A stretch of DNA of 64,000 nucleotides from the NCBI GenBank assembly GCA_016937975.1, contig JAFGVN010000114.1:1-64000 (forward strand), given 5' to 3'. Shown here piece by piece: positions 1-7,325 of this stretch. The position numbers and the translations under genes were made by a program. How positions within the stretch are numbered: the stretch's first letter is position 1; each line of letters starts with the position of its first letter. Source of the DNA: Clostridia bacterium. Its GTDB lineage: Bacteria; Bacillota; Clostridia; Peptostreptococcales; Acidaminobacteraceae. The notes under the pieces were generated by a model. That model was not told the DNA's origin. It did not search any database and saw only the letters and a list, made by a program, of their open reading frames with translations.

Positions 1-369
1 AGGTTTTTTTGTGATGCAAAAAATAAGCAAAATATAATAATAATGTTTCTGAATAAGCTCTTGATTATTTATAAGATTGCTTATCTAATTGACTATTTTG
101 GTGTGAACTGTTATATTGTCAGAATCGCTCCTCCTTTATATGAATACTGAAGTTCTGATCAAAAAAATAGTTTCATCAAGGCAAATGCTTATTTAGAGGA
201 TAAGCATTCTGTTAAATGCAAAAGCTATTTATAACATCCACAAACCGATTTCTAATACTACTTATAAATTCTCTGCTTAATCTCATGTCCCCTAACTATA
301 TTTCCTCGCAATATATAAGTTTCATCTCAACTCTATACTGTAGCTTAAACACATCTAAGGTAATCTTTA
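1..369. other. Left edge without a convincing gene
   Basis: I see no ORF with a credible ribosome binding site on either strand here; the short plus-strand frame at 216-401 has none and runs antisense into the small minus-strand gene that ends at 370. The only structure is a perfect 9-bp inverted repeat, AATGCTTAT at 184-192 and ATAAGCATT at 200-208, with a 7-nt loop. On the minus strand it lies about 160 nt after the 49-codon gene and has a T-run only some 20 nt further on, so it is a weak terminator or a regulator site. Whatever the small-peptide transcript leads into is outside the window. Confidence 0.5.
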
Positions 370-519
370 TTAATTTTTACAACCATTTTTGTTACAAGTA
401 ACCATTTCAGTTGTATTAATCCAATGAGACGAATTTTCACTCGTGTTAAAACCACAGCCGGTCTTTCCTCCTTTGAAACCTTTGTGCACTTCACCTGTCG
501 GCGTATGCTTTACAGCCAT
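370..519 (-). CDS. Small Cys/His-rich protein, 49 aa, unknown function
   Basis: This 49-codon frame begins at an ATG preceded by a very strong GGGAGGGGG ribosome binding site 6-7 nt upstream. The product is MAVKHTPTGEVHKGFKGGK followed by TGCGF, SSHW and a C-terminal TCNKNGCKN. Three cysteines (residues 22, 43, 47) and several histidines are visible; C-x3-C at the end together with the earlier CG..H could bind zinc. It has no signal peptide. It is the second minus-strand small gene downstream of the pheromone-like gene at 649-786, so it may be part of the regulated unit. It could be a small zinc-ribbon protein or a ribosomally made peptide precursor; I cannot decide between these from the sequence. 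Confidence 0.65.
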   Translation of the reverse strand: MAVKHTPTGEVHKGFKGGKTGCGFNTSENSSHWINTTEMVTCNKNGCKN

Positions 520-648
520 TTTTACACCCCCTCCCTAAATATTTATTTAGCATATTCTCTTGTGATAATGAATCTGAGAATAAAATCTATTTCGCACAGA
601 CAAATCATAAATGTGATGTAAAATCACTTGTTAATATTTATTCGATTA

Positions 649-786
649 CTAACCTCTAATCCCTAAGTCCTGATCTCTATCTTCACAAATAACCTCAATA
701 ACGGTTTCATCTCTTTCGAGTTCTACGGTTGGTACAACTGCAGCAAACAGAATATATATTGAAAGCAAAATAATCTTTAAGTTCAT
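649..786 (-). CDS. Pheromone-like propeptide, 45 aa, partner of RRNPP regulator
   Basis: A 45-codon gene with AGGAGGAAATGTG before its ATG. The product starts MNLKIILLSIYILFAAVVP, a short basic start followed by a hydrophobic export segment, then an acidic stretch (ELERDETVIEVICEDRD) and the C-terminus QDLGIRG. This layout is that of Phr, PapR and similar propeptides, which are exported, cut, re-imported by an oligopeptide permease and bound by an RRNPP-type regulator. The gene lies head-to-head with exactly such a regulator (888-1868), about 100 bp away. What is seen is the gene, its ribosome site and export segment; the signalling role is inferred from family layout. The mature peptide, probably from the last 5-10 residues, is not predictable with certainty. 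Confidence 0.72.
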   Translation of the reverse strand: MNLKIILLSIYILFAAVVPTVELERDETVIEVICEDRDQDLGIRG

Positions 787-814
787 CACATTTCCTCCTA
801 CATCAATCGATTAA

Positions 815-843
815 TTTACAAACTACAATTAAAATCTTATAAT
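815..843 (+). promoter_or_regulatory. Sigma-A-like promoter of the RRNPP regulator
   Basis: TTTACA at 815-820 and TATAAT at 838-843 are separated by exactly 17 nt, a near-consensus housekeeping promoter reading toward the regulator gene. Transcription would start near 850, right at the AAGGAGG at 852-858. Confidence 0.6.
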
Positions 844-851
844 GATATTAG

Positions 852-887
852 AAGGAGGACTGCAGATTTTTTTCTGCAATTTATTTT
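852..887 (+). promoter_or_regulatory. Distant ribosome binding site with intervening hairpin
   Basis: The only good ribosome binding site for the regulator, AAGGAGG at about 852-858, is 29 nt before the ATG at 888. Between them TGCAG (861-865) and CTGCA (874-878) can form a 5-bp hairpin with a T-rich loop, which would bring the site nearer the start. No in-frame ATG, GTG or TTG at a normal distance exists. It may make translation inefficient or regulated. Confidence 0.45.
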
Positions 888-1868
888 ATGATATATGATT
901 TGGGAAGATTCGGAACAATTCTAGAAGATCACCGTATCAGAAGAGGTTATTCTCTTTCTGAAGTACAGAGAATAACAAAAGTCGATCGAAACACACTTGC
1001 TAAAATGGAATATGGCGAGATTGTGCCTACTCTACGAACACTTGAACGATTATCAAAATGCTATAATTCTGATTTAATTTCAATTTATTCAACATGTAGG
1101 ATTGAGTTCAACCAATTCTTGTTAAATATTTATAGAAGACTTGATCAAGTGTCCAGTCATGGTGAGATAAAAGGATTACGTGAAATAATTACTGACCTAA
1201 AGAATTTCTCTGATAATCTCAGTGATGATAAAAGGATGCAATTGAAGTCTCAAATAGGAGCTTTGGAAATATGGGCTGAATTCATTAAGTTATCAGAACC
1301 AAAATACCAAAATTGCAGAATCTCTTACACGTACGTGATAATTGACTATTTTAGGCAAAATCATAAAGGATTTAGCATAGATTCACTGGAAAAGTATAAC
1401 TTTGACTATTTTGAGTTGCGTTTATTGCTAACTCTATGTAGTTCATGGATGAATACTGATCAAAAGAATACTTCTATTAAAATATGTGACTTTGTTTTAG
1501 ATAGGTTAAACAATGATACAAATCAATTTGACGTTGTAGTTGACCTTATTACGCGAGTTTATTATTTGAAGTCATTTACCTATTATTTCATGAAGGAAGA
1601 TAAAAAGACGATTGAATATGCCACTCGAGGAATAAAACTGAGTGTACAGAGAAAATACATTTCATTGTTACCCGACCTATACGCAAGAAGAGGTATTGCA
1701 AAATTATTATCTGGCATGGACTTTAAAGACGACATTATTTTCGCTTGCAAAGCATGTGAAGTAATCAACGAGAATCAGTTTCTTGAACACATGATCAAAA
1801 CACTTAATACTAAGTACGAAGTTAATGTTTATGAGTTTTATGAACCATATATTGGTGAATCGAAATAA
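888..1868 (+). CDS. RRNPP-type HTH-TPR transcription regulator
   Basis: 326 residues. An XRE-type helix-turn-helix occupies residues about 8-65 (LGRFGTILEDHRIRRGYSLS, then DRNTLAKMEYGEIVPTLRTL). The rest is all helical and reads like the TPR-like repeats of the Rgg/PlcR/NprR group, in which a re-imported peptide binds the TPR domain and switches DNA binding. It is the only sizeable plus-strand gene of the accessory region, divergent from the 45-codon export-type propeptide at 649-786, the classic arrangement for a self-sensing regulator. A hairpin terminator follows it. The family call is strong on architecture; the peptide ligand and target genes are inferences. Confidence 0.82.
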   Translation: MIYDLGRFGTILEDHRIRRGYSLSEVQRITKVDRNTLAKMEYGEIVPTLRTLERLSKCYNSDLISIYSTCRIEFNQFLLNIYRRLDQVSSHGEIKGLREIITDLKNFSDNLSDDKRMQLKSQIGALEIWAEFIKLSEPKYQNCRISYTYVIIDYFRQNHKGFSIDSLEKYNFDYFELRLLLTLCSSWMNTDQKNTSIKICDFVLDRLNNDTNQFDVVVDLITRVYYLKSFTYYFMKEDKKTIEYATRGIKLSVQRKYISLLPDLYARRGIAKLLSGMDFKDDIIFACKACEVINENQFLEHMIKTLNTKYEVNVYEFYEPYIGESK

Positions 1869-1914
1869 ACAAGAACGAACAATTCAAAACAACATCATAC
1901 CGTTCTTGTTTTCG
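1869..1914 (+). terminator. Terminator of the RRNPP regulator gene
   Basis: ACAAGAACG (1869-1877) and CGTTCTTGT (1901-1909) form a 9-bp stem with a long 23-nt loop, followed by a short T-run on the plus strand. It sits directly after the regulator stop codon. Confidence 0.55.
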
Positions 1915-1923
1915 AGTTTCACT

Positions 1924-2043
1924 TCAACTCTTAATTCTTAAATCAATTACTCGCTCAGCCGCAACCTTTTTCTTTCTAGGAAAACCAAGCATTGTGATTA
2001 ACTTCCTATTCAATACTCTAAAAATATCTGTATTTTTTCTCAT
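1924..2043 (-). CDS. Small basic protein, 39 aa, unknown
   Basis: An ATG preceded by GGAGGTGAGCTT opens a 39-codon frame, MRKNTDIFRVLNRKLITM then LGFPRKKKVAAERVIDLRIKS. It is rich in Arg and Lys, with a predicted amphipathic helix at the start and no export signal. It lies on the strand opposite the RRNPP regulator, just past that gene's end, and is the third minus-strand mini-gene around it. It could be a DNA- or membrane-binding peptide. I do not recognise a family. Confidence 0.5.
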   Translation of the reverse strand: MRKNTDIFRVLNRKLITMLGFPRKKKVAAERVIDLRIKS

Positions 2044-2428
2044 AAGCTCACCTCCGATTTTTTACATAAAATGTCTATATAAATTTCATTTCAACATTTG
2101 CATTCGTTATTGCCAATTGTTCCACCATGAAATACATTCACTATCTTACAAGATGTAAAAATATGAGTCTGATGTATTTTTTCTGCAATATTATAGTTAA
2201 GACATCAATACATCATGTATCGATATATGGTTTAAATGTTATGAATAGAGAAATTAAGTACAGTACAACATTTCTAATTCCTCAACCATACTGTACGCAT
2301 ATAACGGTTTAAGACTTTGTTAAAACTCATTCCAACCGCTCAATCCTCATTAATACTGGTATCATAGAAGTGAGCTAAATAGTTTCCAAAAATATCTTCA
2401 TTACTATTAAAAAACACTCAGTCATAAA
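2044..2428. other. Intergenic stretch, nothing recognised
   Basis: AT-rich DNA between the 39-codon gene and the resolvase gene. Frames here lack ribosome binding sites, and I see no clear hairpin with a T-run. It presumably carries the promoter of the 39-codon gene on the minus strand. Confidence 0.4.
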
Positions 2429-3043
2429 TCATTTCTTATCTTTGAACTTATATTCCTTCATCAACTTATAAAATGTAGATTTTTTCAATCTTAAAATCTC
2501 CATAGCCTCTTTTGCTGAAAGCTGATTGTTCAAATATTTTTGGACTATTGGAACTTGATCCTTGTCTAGCTTTACTGAAGGTCTACCTAATTTAACCCCT
2601 TTACTTCTTGCATTGTCTAACCCCTGCTTAACTCTGTTTTGTATCTTTTGTCTTTCAACTTCAGCAACATAGCTTAAAATCTGGAGCACCAAATCACCAA
2701 TAAATTGTCCTGTAAGTGATCCATTACCTTTTGATGTGTCTAACAAGTCCATATCTACAATTTTAATATCACACCCTTTAGACTTAGTAATAAAATTCCA
2801 TTGCTCAATTATTTGATTGTAATTTCTTCCCATACGATCTAAACTAGAGAAAACAATTAAGTCACCTTTTGAAGCAGCACTAATCATCGCATTATATTGT
2901 ATTCGGTTAAAGTTTTTCCCTGTTTGCTTCTCGTGATAGATATGGTTGAATTTTAATCCTGTACTCAACAAAATTCTCTCTTGATACTCATAATTCTGTG
3001 ACTGAGTAGAAACTCTAACATATCCCCATATTCTCTGATCCAT
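2429..3043 (-). CDS. Serine recombinase, resolvase/invertase type
   Basis: 204 residues from the ATG that follows GGAGGAAAT; a longer frame upstream lacks a ribosome site. The N-terminal resolvase domain shows the catalytic serine in GYVRVSTQSQ, the LIVFSSLDRMGRN arginine motif and the helix-E region AEVERQKIQNRVKQGLDNAR. It ends in a Hin-like HTH (LSAKEAMEILRLKKSTFYKL). The size and layout are those of Tn3-type resolvases and DNA invertases, which cut short paired sites by a covalent serine-DNA link. It stands alone, between the regulator island and the integrase operon, so it may act in element dimer resolution or in a DNA switch. No paired inverted crossover sites were identified. Confidence 0.88.
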   Translation of the reverse strand: MDQRIWGYVRVSTQSQNYEYQERILLSTGLKFNHIYHEKQTGKNFNRIQYNAMISAASKGDLIVFSSLDRMGRNYNQIIEQWNFITKSKGCDIKIVDMDLLDTSKGNGSLTGQFIGDLVLQILSYVAEVERQKIQNRVKQGLDNARSKGVKLGRPSVKLDKDQVPIVQKYLNNQLSAKEAMEILRLKKSTFYKLMKEYKFKDKK

Positions 3044-3096
3044 ATTTCCTCCATAAACTTGTATACCTTTTATGGAAACTGTCCACAAAAGAAAAA

Positions 3097-3117
3097 TCAG
3101 CGTTTTATAGACGCTGA
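3097..3117 (-). terminator. Hairpin between RNase H-like and resolvase genes
   Basis: CAGCGT (3098-3103) and ACGCTG (3111-3116) form a short stem. Read on the minus strand it is followed by ATTTTTC, so it can end the integrase operon transcript before the resolvase gene. Confidence 0.5.
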
Positions 3118-3184
3118 AATCTGACTTTACTATCAGTCCGAATAACTACAGTTAATTGGACACATTATTTAAATCCAAATAGAA

Positions 3185-3211
3185 GAAGCTTTCCGAGTAA
3201 CGGAAAACTTC
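3185..3211 (-). terminator. Hairpin after RNase H-like gene
   Basis: GAAG-TTT-CCG (3185-3195) pairs with CGG-AAA-CTTC (3201-3211), with one internal mismatch and a 5-nt loop. It lies 27 bp beyond the stop codon of the RNase H-like gene; the following minus strand is pyrimidine-rich but lacks a clean T-run. Confidence 0.45.
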
Positions 3212-3237
3212 TCAACTTACAAAAACTTGATATAATA

Positions 3238-3840
3238 CTAGCATTCACCACTAATTTTAGCTAAGTCTGCTAAACGTATTACTCTGGAATAGGATTTCAT
3301 GATATTGATATAATCCTTAGAGGAATGCATTCCATTCATATTGCAGAAATCTTGATACCAGTTTTCCACTTCTAGTGAAGAACTAAATCTCTTAACTTTC
3401 ACAAACGTTGTTGTTTCAAACCGTTTTAAAAGATTACATAATTCAATCCATTGGTCTTTGTTCAACTTTGTATCAGAGTAACCTTTGTCATTATACATCG
3501 TTTCCGATTTTAATCTTTTAACACAACCCTTTATAAGATAATCAGAATTTGAGTAAATAACAATATTAGATCTCTCATCACTTATTACTTTTAGTCCATC
3601 AATAAGAGCAGTAAGTTCGACTTGATTATTAGTTGAATTCTTAATACATCTACTCAATGTTCTTTCTCTTCCTTCTGAAAGCAATAGAACACCATAGCCA
3701 GCTACATTTTCTCTCGTGTGGTTACTACTGCATGAGCCTTTTATAAACAAATCAACTGTCCTAAACCTTCTCTTGGATACCTGTTCATTAAACTTAAACT
3801 TAAATGAACAACTCCTATTTCTATCTGTAAAACTCCACAT
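3238..3840 (-). CDS. RNase HI-fold protein with lost catalytic residues
   Basis: 200 residues, start chosen at ATG after AGGAGGATAAC. The middle matches the RNase HI fold: VDLFIKGSCSS aligns with the usual xxYTDGSCxGN strand, NNQVELTALIDGL with NNRMELMAAIxAL, and IVIYSNSDYLIKG with VxIxTDSQYVxxGI. Two of the four metal-binding acidic residues are changed (first Asp to Lys, third Asp to Asn) and the histidine of the KGHxG loop is missing (KRFSS); only the Glu is clearly kept. So it is probably not a nuclease but may still bind RNA-DNA hybrids. It is the last gene of an operon with the integrase (9-bp gap), Xis-like and helicase-like genes. A role in element replication or regulation is an inference. 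Confidence 0.7.
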   Translation of the reverse strand: MWSFTDRNRSCSFKFKFNEQVSKRRFRTVDLFIKGSCSSNHTRENVAGYGVLLLSEGRERTLSRCIKNSTNNQVELTALIDGLKVISDERSNIVIYSNSDYLIKGCVKRLKSETMYNDKGYSDTKLNKDQWIELCNLLKRFETTTFVKVKRFSSSLEVENWYQDFCNMNGMHSSKDYINIMKSYSRVIRLADLAKISGEC

Positions 3841-3849
3841 GTTATCCTC

Positions 3850-5007
3850 CTACTCTAGGTATTGATCAAGTACACATACTGAATCCAACAGTTTCTCGTT
3901 ACTTACATGTGTGTAAATATTTGCCGTTATAGAAATGTCTGTATGTCCCAATAAAGTTTGTACCACTTTCAACGGTACATTATTCTCAAATAGTTTTGAT
4001 GCGTATGTGTGACGACAGGTATGAAAGGTTCGCTCTTCAATACCGATTTGCTTAAGAAATCTCTTATAAGATCTCAATAAATTTCTAGGATTAAGAGGTT
4101 CACCACTAGCCGTCACAAATACATATGATGAATCATTGATCATGCCAGCTACAATTCGCTCTTCCTGATCCACCTGGTGTCTTTTTAAAATCTCAATGAC
4201 AGTTGGAGGTAATGGAATGTCTCTTATAGAGCTTACCGTTTTGGGGGATTGTTCTTCTCTGACATAATGGTAACTCCCATCTGGATTAATATACTTATTC
4301 ACTCTAACTATTCTCCTAACTGATAGCATGTTTTTTGAGTAGTCCAAATCACTGAACTTCAGACCGATCAACTCAGAAATTCTAAGACCTGATCCCAAAG
4401 CCAGCTTTAGTATGACTTCTAGATAATGACCTTTCAAATTGTCTGTAATCTTACTCAGTTCATTATCCGTAAAGATAACAACCTCTTTCGGTCCCTTCTT
4501 ATCTACTGGAAGCGATATATGTTTACTTTTCGCAGAGTTCATTCCAACAAATCCTTCATCAACAGCATATTGCATAAACATCTTAATGAAAGTATGCAGA
4601 TACTTTATGCTGCTTTGAGTACTACCTGAATCATGAAGACTGATGTAAAACGATTGCAAAACGCCAGAAGTGATATTCTTCATCTTCATACCATAAAGAC
4701 TGCTATCCTTGATGTAATTTCGAAATATTCCCTCATATCTATCAATAGTACTCCTAGCCCTATTTGACTTAAGAATAATTGAATATATCCATTGGTACAT
4801 GAGATCTCCAAATGTGATTTTGTCATAATCAGAATGATATCCTGAGGATATACTTTGCCTGTATCTCTGCTTCTTTTCGTCTGCTTCTTTCTTCGTCTTA
4901 CCATAGAACTCCTTAACCACAGCCTTTCCCTCGGAATTTCTTCCGAGGGAGAGGCTAGTACGGTAATAGTCATGGCCATTCTTGGTGACATTTGTTTTTC
5001 TTGCCAT
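3850..5007 (-). CDS. int: Tyrosine recombinase (element integrase)
   Basis: 385 residues. It has an N-terminal arm-binding-type region (YYRTSLSLGRNSEGKAVVKE), a SAM-like core-binding domain about 65-165 and a catalytic domain about 180-370. The active-site residues are visible: Arg in GSGLRISELIG, a HTCRHTYASK box (H-x-x-R), GHTDIS and the nucleophilic Tyr in ITANIYTHV. This is the Tn916/phage-lambda type used for integration and excision of mobile elements. AGGAGGTCTTT precedes the ATG. It follows an excisionase-like gene by 9 bp. Integrases normally sit next to an attachment site, but none was identified beside this one; the tRNA-Arg at 41.6 kb is a possible but unproven partner. Confidence 0.93.
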   Translation of the reverse strand: MARKTNVTKNGHDYYRTSLSLGRNSEGKAVVKEFYGKTKKEADEKKQRYRQSISSGYHSDYDKITFGDLMYQWIYSIILKSNRARSTIDRYEGIFRNYIKDSSLYGMKMKNITSGVLQSFYISLHDSGSTQSSIKYLHTFIKMFMQYAVDEGFVGMNSAKSKHISLPVDKKGPKEVVIFTDNELSKITDNLKGHYLEVILKLALGSGLRISELIGLKFSDLDYSKNMLSVRRIVRVNKYINPDGSYHYVREEQSPKTVSSIRDIPLPPTVIEILKRHQVDQEERIVAGMINDSSYVFVTASGEPLNPRNLLRSYKRFLKQIGIEERTFHTCRHTYASKLFENNVPLKVVQTLLGHTDISITANIYTHVSNEKLLDSVCVLDQYLE

Positions 5008-5016
5008 AAAGACCTC

Positions 5017-5217
5017 CTATTCAATAGTCACATTCTCATTTGAGATTTTGAACAACCACTTTTCAAGCATACTCTTATTGATATAAGCTCTTGATTTAAC
5101 TTTAAAATAAGGAAAATCATACCTGTTACTATTGATTAATTTATAAAGGGTGTCTCTTCCAATTCCCGTCAACTTTGATGCCTCTGAAATTGTTAATACT
5201 AGTTTGTTTTCAATCAT
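5017..5217 (-). CDS. xis: Excisionase-like HTH protein
   Basis: 66 residues with a MerR/excisionase-type winged helix: LTISEASKLTGIGRDTLYKL followed by FKVKSRAYINKSMLEKWL. This is the layout of Tn916-type Xis, a small DNA-bending protein that directs the integrase to excision. AGGAGTGCGTAAAT precedes the ATG. The gene begins 2 bp after the upstream helicase-like gene ends and stops 9 bp before the integrase start, so they are surely one transcript. Function is by family and context. Confidence 0.85.
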   Translation of the reverse strand: MIENKLVLTISEASKLTGIGRDTLYKLINSNRYDFPYFKVKSRAYINKSMLEKWLFKISNENVTIE

Positions 5218-5219
5218 AT

Positions 5220-7142
5220 TTACGCACTCCTTTGTTGATTTTTTTCTCGTCTTTCAGTCATTCTTTTTGCAACACTCTTTTTAAATTTAAAGGTAAAGCC
5301 ACTTTGAAGATCATCTAAATAATCCATCTTAAACTTAAATGAAGTGGACATGTCTTTTCTAATTTCTTTTAAGTATTCATTTGCGTGATATTTACTGATT
5401 TTTAGTGCTCGCAGTCGATTACGTGAGTCATTATAGACATTACACTTCTTAGTGAAAACTCGTCCTTCCTCAGCTGGGTTTACTTCAATCAACTTATTTT
5501 CTAAAAGTAAATGGTGTATATCCCTAAGTCCATGTGGAAATGTAACACCTTGTCGTTTCCAGTAGGCTACAACTTTCTGGAATACAATACCATCAATTAG
5601 ATATAGATGACTATCAGATTCAATGCCATCTTTTCTTTTATCTCTTGAATCATAACCGAAAGGATATAGACTCAACTCCTTCGCATCCATCATTTCAAAT
5701 ATCGCATGAAGATACATAAAGACTGGTTTATCTCTGTTGCCTTTAACGTACATATTTTTCATATAATCCTTAATTACACATTGCATTACACGCAGCATTT
5801 TCATAGCTTTTTTTTTCTTAATCAATTCAGATTCAAAGCCATACTTCACATATAATGAAAAGACAATTTCACAAATTACAATTTGCTCCAAAACACGTCC
5901 ATGAAGGTTAGCTTTGTTCATACTTTGCCTCTTTCTCATAAATAGATTTTTCATAGAGGAAACATGATTATCATAATCTTCAAGAAACCATTCAATGAAA
6001 TACTTCAAACCTGTTGATGCAATATCCAGGTTTTCTTGCAAAAGGGATAGTGCATCCAAACTCAAAGTCGTACGATTCATTTCAAGAGAGATAATTCTAT
6101 TAACAAGTGAATCACCAAAAAAATCTGATTCACTTGTTATGATCATATTTCCCCTTGCTGGTAGATCCTCTTTCATGCTTATATCAACATTTGCTCTACC
6201 TTTATCAGCTCCATCAGCAATACTTCTCACGTATGTTTGCACTTTGTCCAAAATTTCATCCTGCTCTCGCTTCGATCTTCCTGGATGTAAATCATCGACT
6301 AGAGTTAACTGGTCTTTATTATCATTTAACATAATCTGGATATGAGTCTTAGTATCATTAAAATTGGCGTCAATTTGATTTTCTTTACCATTCCGTTTGG
6401 TTAGGTTGCTCAAAGCCAATGCATAACTAGTCTTGCGAGTTCCAGATGATCCATAGATTAATAAAGGTGCGCGTAACCTTGCGTTTGCTTCTGTTAGCGG
6501 CGTAGTTAAAATCGTAGATAAGAAATGAGTAAATGCCATATAAGTAAAATTTTTACTACCAATATCTAAGAATGCATTCAAGAAGGCAAAAGCATCTTTT
6601 TGACTAGTTTCTATAGCGTTAATTCCGTATATTTCTTTAGGATGCTTTTTTAGTATAATGTCATTCTCCAATAAACATCCGCTTGGCTTTAAGAGACTCA
6701 CAAAATCATAAAATACCGGCTGATTTTCTATTCTCTGAAATCCAAAATTGCTGATTGCCTGAAACTCTTTTACAAAATCGTTAATCTGGCAAATAAAATC
6801 AAATAGTTTTCTCAAATGATTTCTACTTGTTGTAAAGTAAACACGGGTTCCGAATTTGTTCTTAATCTCATCGATAACATCTTGAATTGTATGATTTATC
6901 ATCAACTCAACTTCTCCCGCAAATTTACCATCAACAATCACACCGTAGACAATATTTCTTACAATTCCAAAGGTTCTCTGTTCGGTAATGTCTCGAATTT
7001 TAAAAAATGGAGCATTTGTCAGATATTGATTCATGTAATGCACTTTTCTTTTCTCATAAGTAATACCAGACATAGCTCCCTTTTTCCTGAAGATTTTCTT
7101 TACATTTTTTTCTAATTTTGTATAATCCAACTTTTCCTTCAT
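5220..7142 (-). CDS. P-loop replication/helicase-like protein (DUF927-like)
   Basis: 640 residues. A Walker A motif LLIYGSSGTRKTS lies near residue 230 and a Walker B-like DQLTLVDDLHPG some 50 residues later, followed by sensor-like NMIITSES. This arrangement is like the DUF927 / D5-type primase-helicases of plasmids and phages, which load or unwind DNA at replication origins. The C-terminal third is Lys/Arg-rich and may bind DNA. GGAGGGTGCAGTATC precedes the ATG. It opens the operon helicase-like, xis, int, RNase H-like. A second protein of the same broad type is at 23052-24818. The exact reaction is unknown. Confidence 0.62.
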   Translation of the reverse strand: MKEKLDYTKLEKNVKKIFRKKGAMSGITYEKRKVHYMNQYLTNAPFFKIRDITEQRTFGIVRNIVYGVIVDGKFAGEVELMINHTIQDVIDEIKNKFGTRVYFTTSRNHLRKLFDFICQINDFVKEFQAISNFGFQRIENQPVFYDFVSLLKPSGCLLENDIILKKHPKEIYGINAIETSQKDAFAFLNAFLDIGSKNFTYMAFTHFLSTILTTPLTEANARLRAPLLIYGSSGTRKTSYALALSNLTKRNGKENQIDANFNDTKTHIQIMLNDNKDQLTLVDDLHPGRSKREQDEILDKVQTYVRSIADGADKGRANVDISMKEDLPARGNMIITSESDFFGDSLVNRIISLEMNRTTLSLDALSLLQENLDIASTGLKYFIEWFLEDYDNHVSSMKNLFMRKRQSMNKANLHGRVLEQIVICEIVFSLYVKYGFESELIKKKKAMKMLRVMQCVIKDYMKNMYVKGNRDKPVFMYLHAIFEMMDAKELSLYPFGYDSRDKRKDGIESDSHLYLIDGIVFQKVVAYWKRQGVTFPHGLRDIHHLLLENKLIEVNPAEEGRVFTKKCNVYNDSRNRLRALKISKYHANEYLKEIRKDMSTSFKFKMDYLDDLQSGFTFKFKKSVAKRMTERREKNQQRSA

Positions 7143-7285
7143 GATACTGCACCCTCCATTGATAAGTAGTAGTTCTTTGTTAAGTACAGTATGACATAGT
7201 GAGAAACAGTTCCTCAGACACTTAAAACTGCATTCTTTTGGTTTGGAAAGGTTGAAAATACACGATTATCGGGCCCTATAAACAC

Positions 7286-7315
7286 AAAAATAGAGATGAA
7301 AACACCTCTATTTTT
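7286..7315 (-). terminator. Terminator of the 357-aa gene
   Basis: AAAAATAGAG (7286-7295) and CTCTATTTTT (7306-7315) form a perfect 10-bp stem with a 10-nt loop. It is symmetric, so it can work in both directions, and begins 11 bp past the stop codon of the gene at 7326-8399. Confidence 0.75.
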
Positions 7316-7325
7316 GGTCAGTAAC

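Noticed and set aside
216-401. Plus-strand 61-codon frame at the left edge
   Set aside because: No ribosome site, composition of untranslated AT-rich DNA, antisense to the better supported 49-codon gene.
842-899. 18-codon leader frame overlapping the start of the RRNPP regulator
   Set aside because: Its ATG is at or before the predicted transcript start and lacks a ribosome site.
1-3200. Left attachment site matching the tRNA-Arg 3' end
   Set aside because: I looked for the tRNA end (CGTGAGGGACTCGAACCC on the plus strand) and found no second copy in the window.
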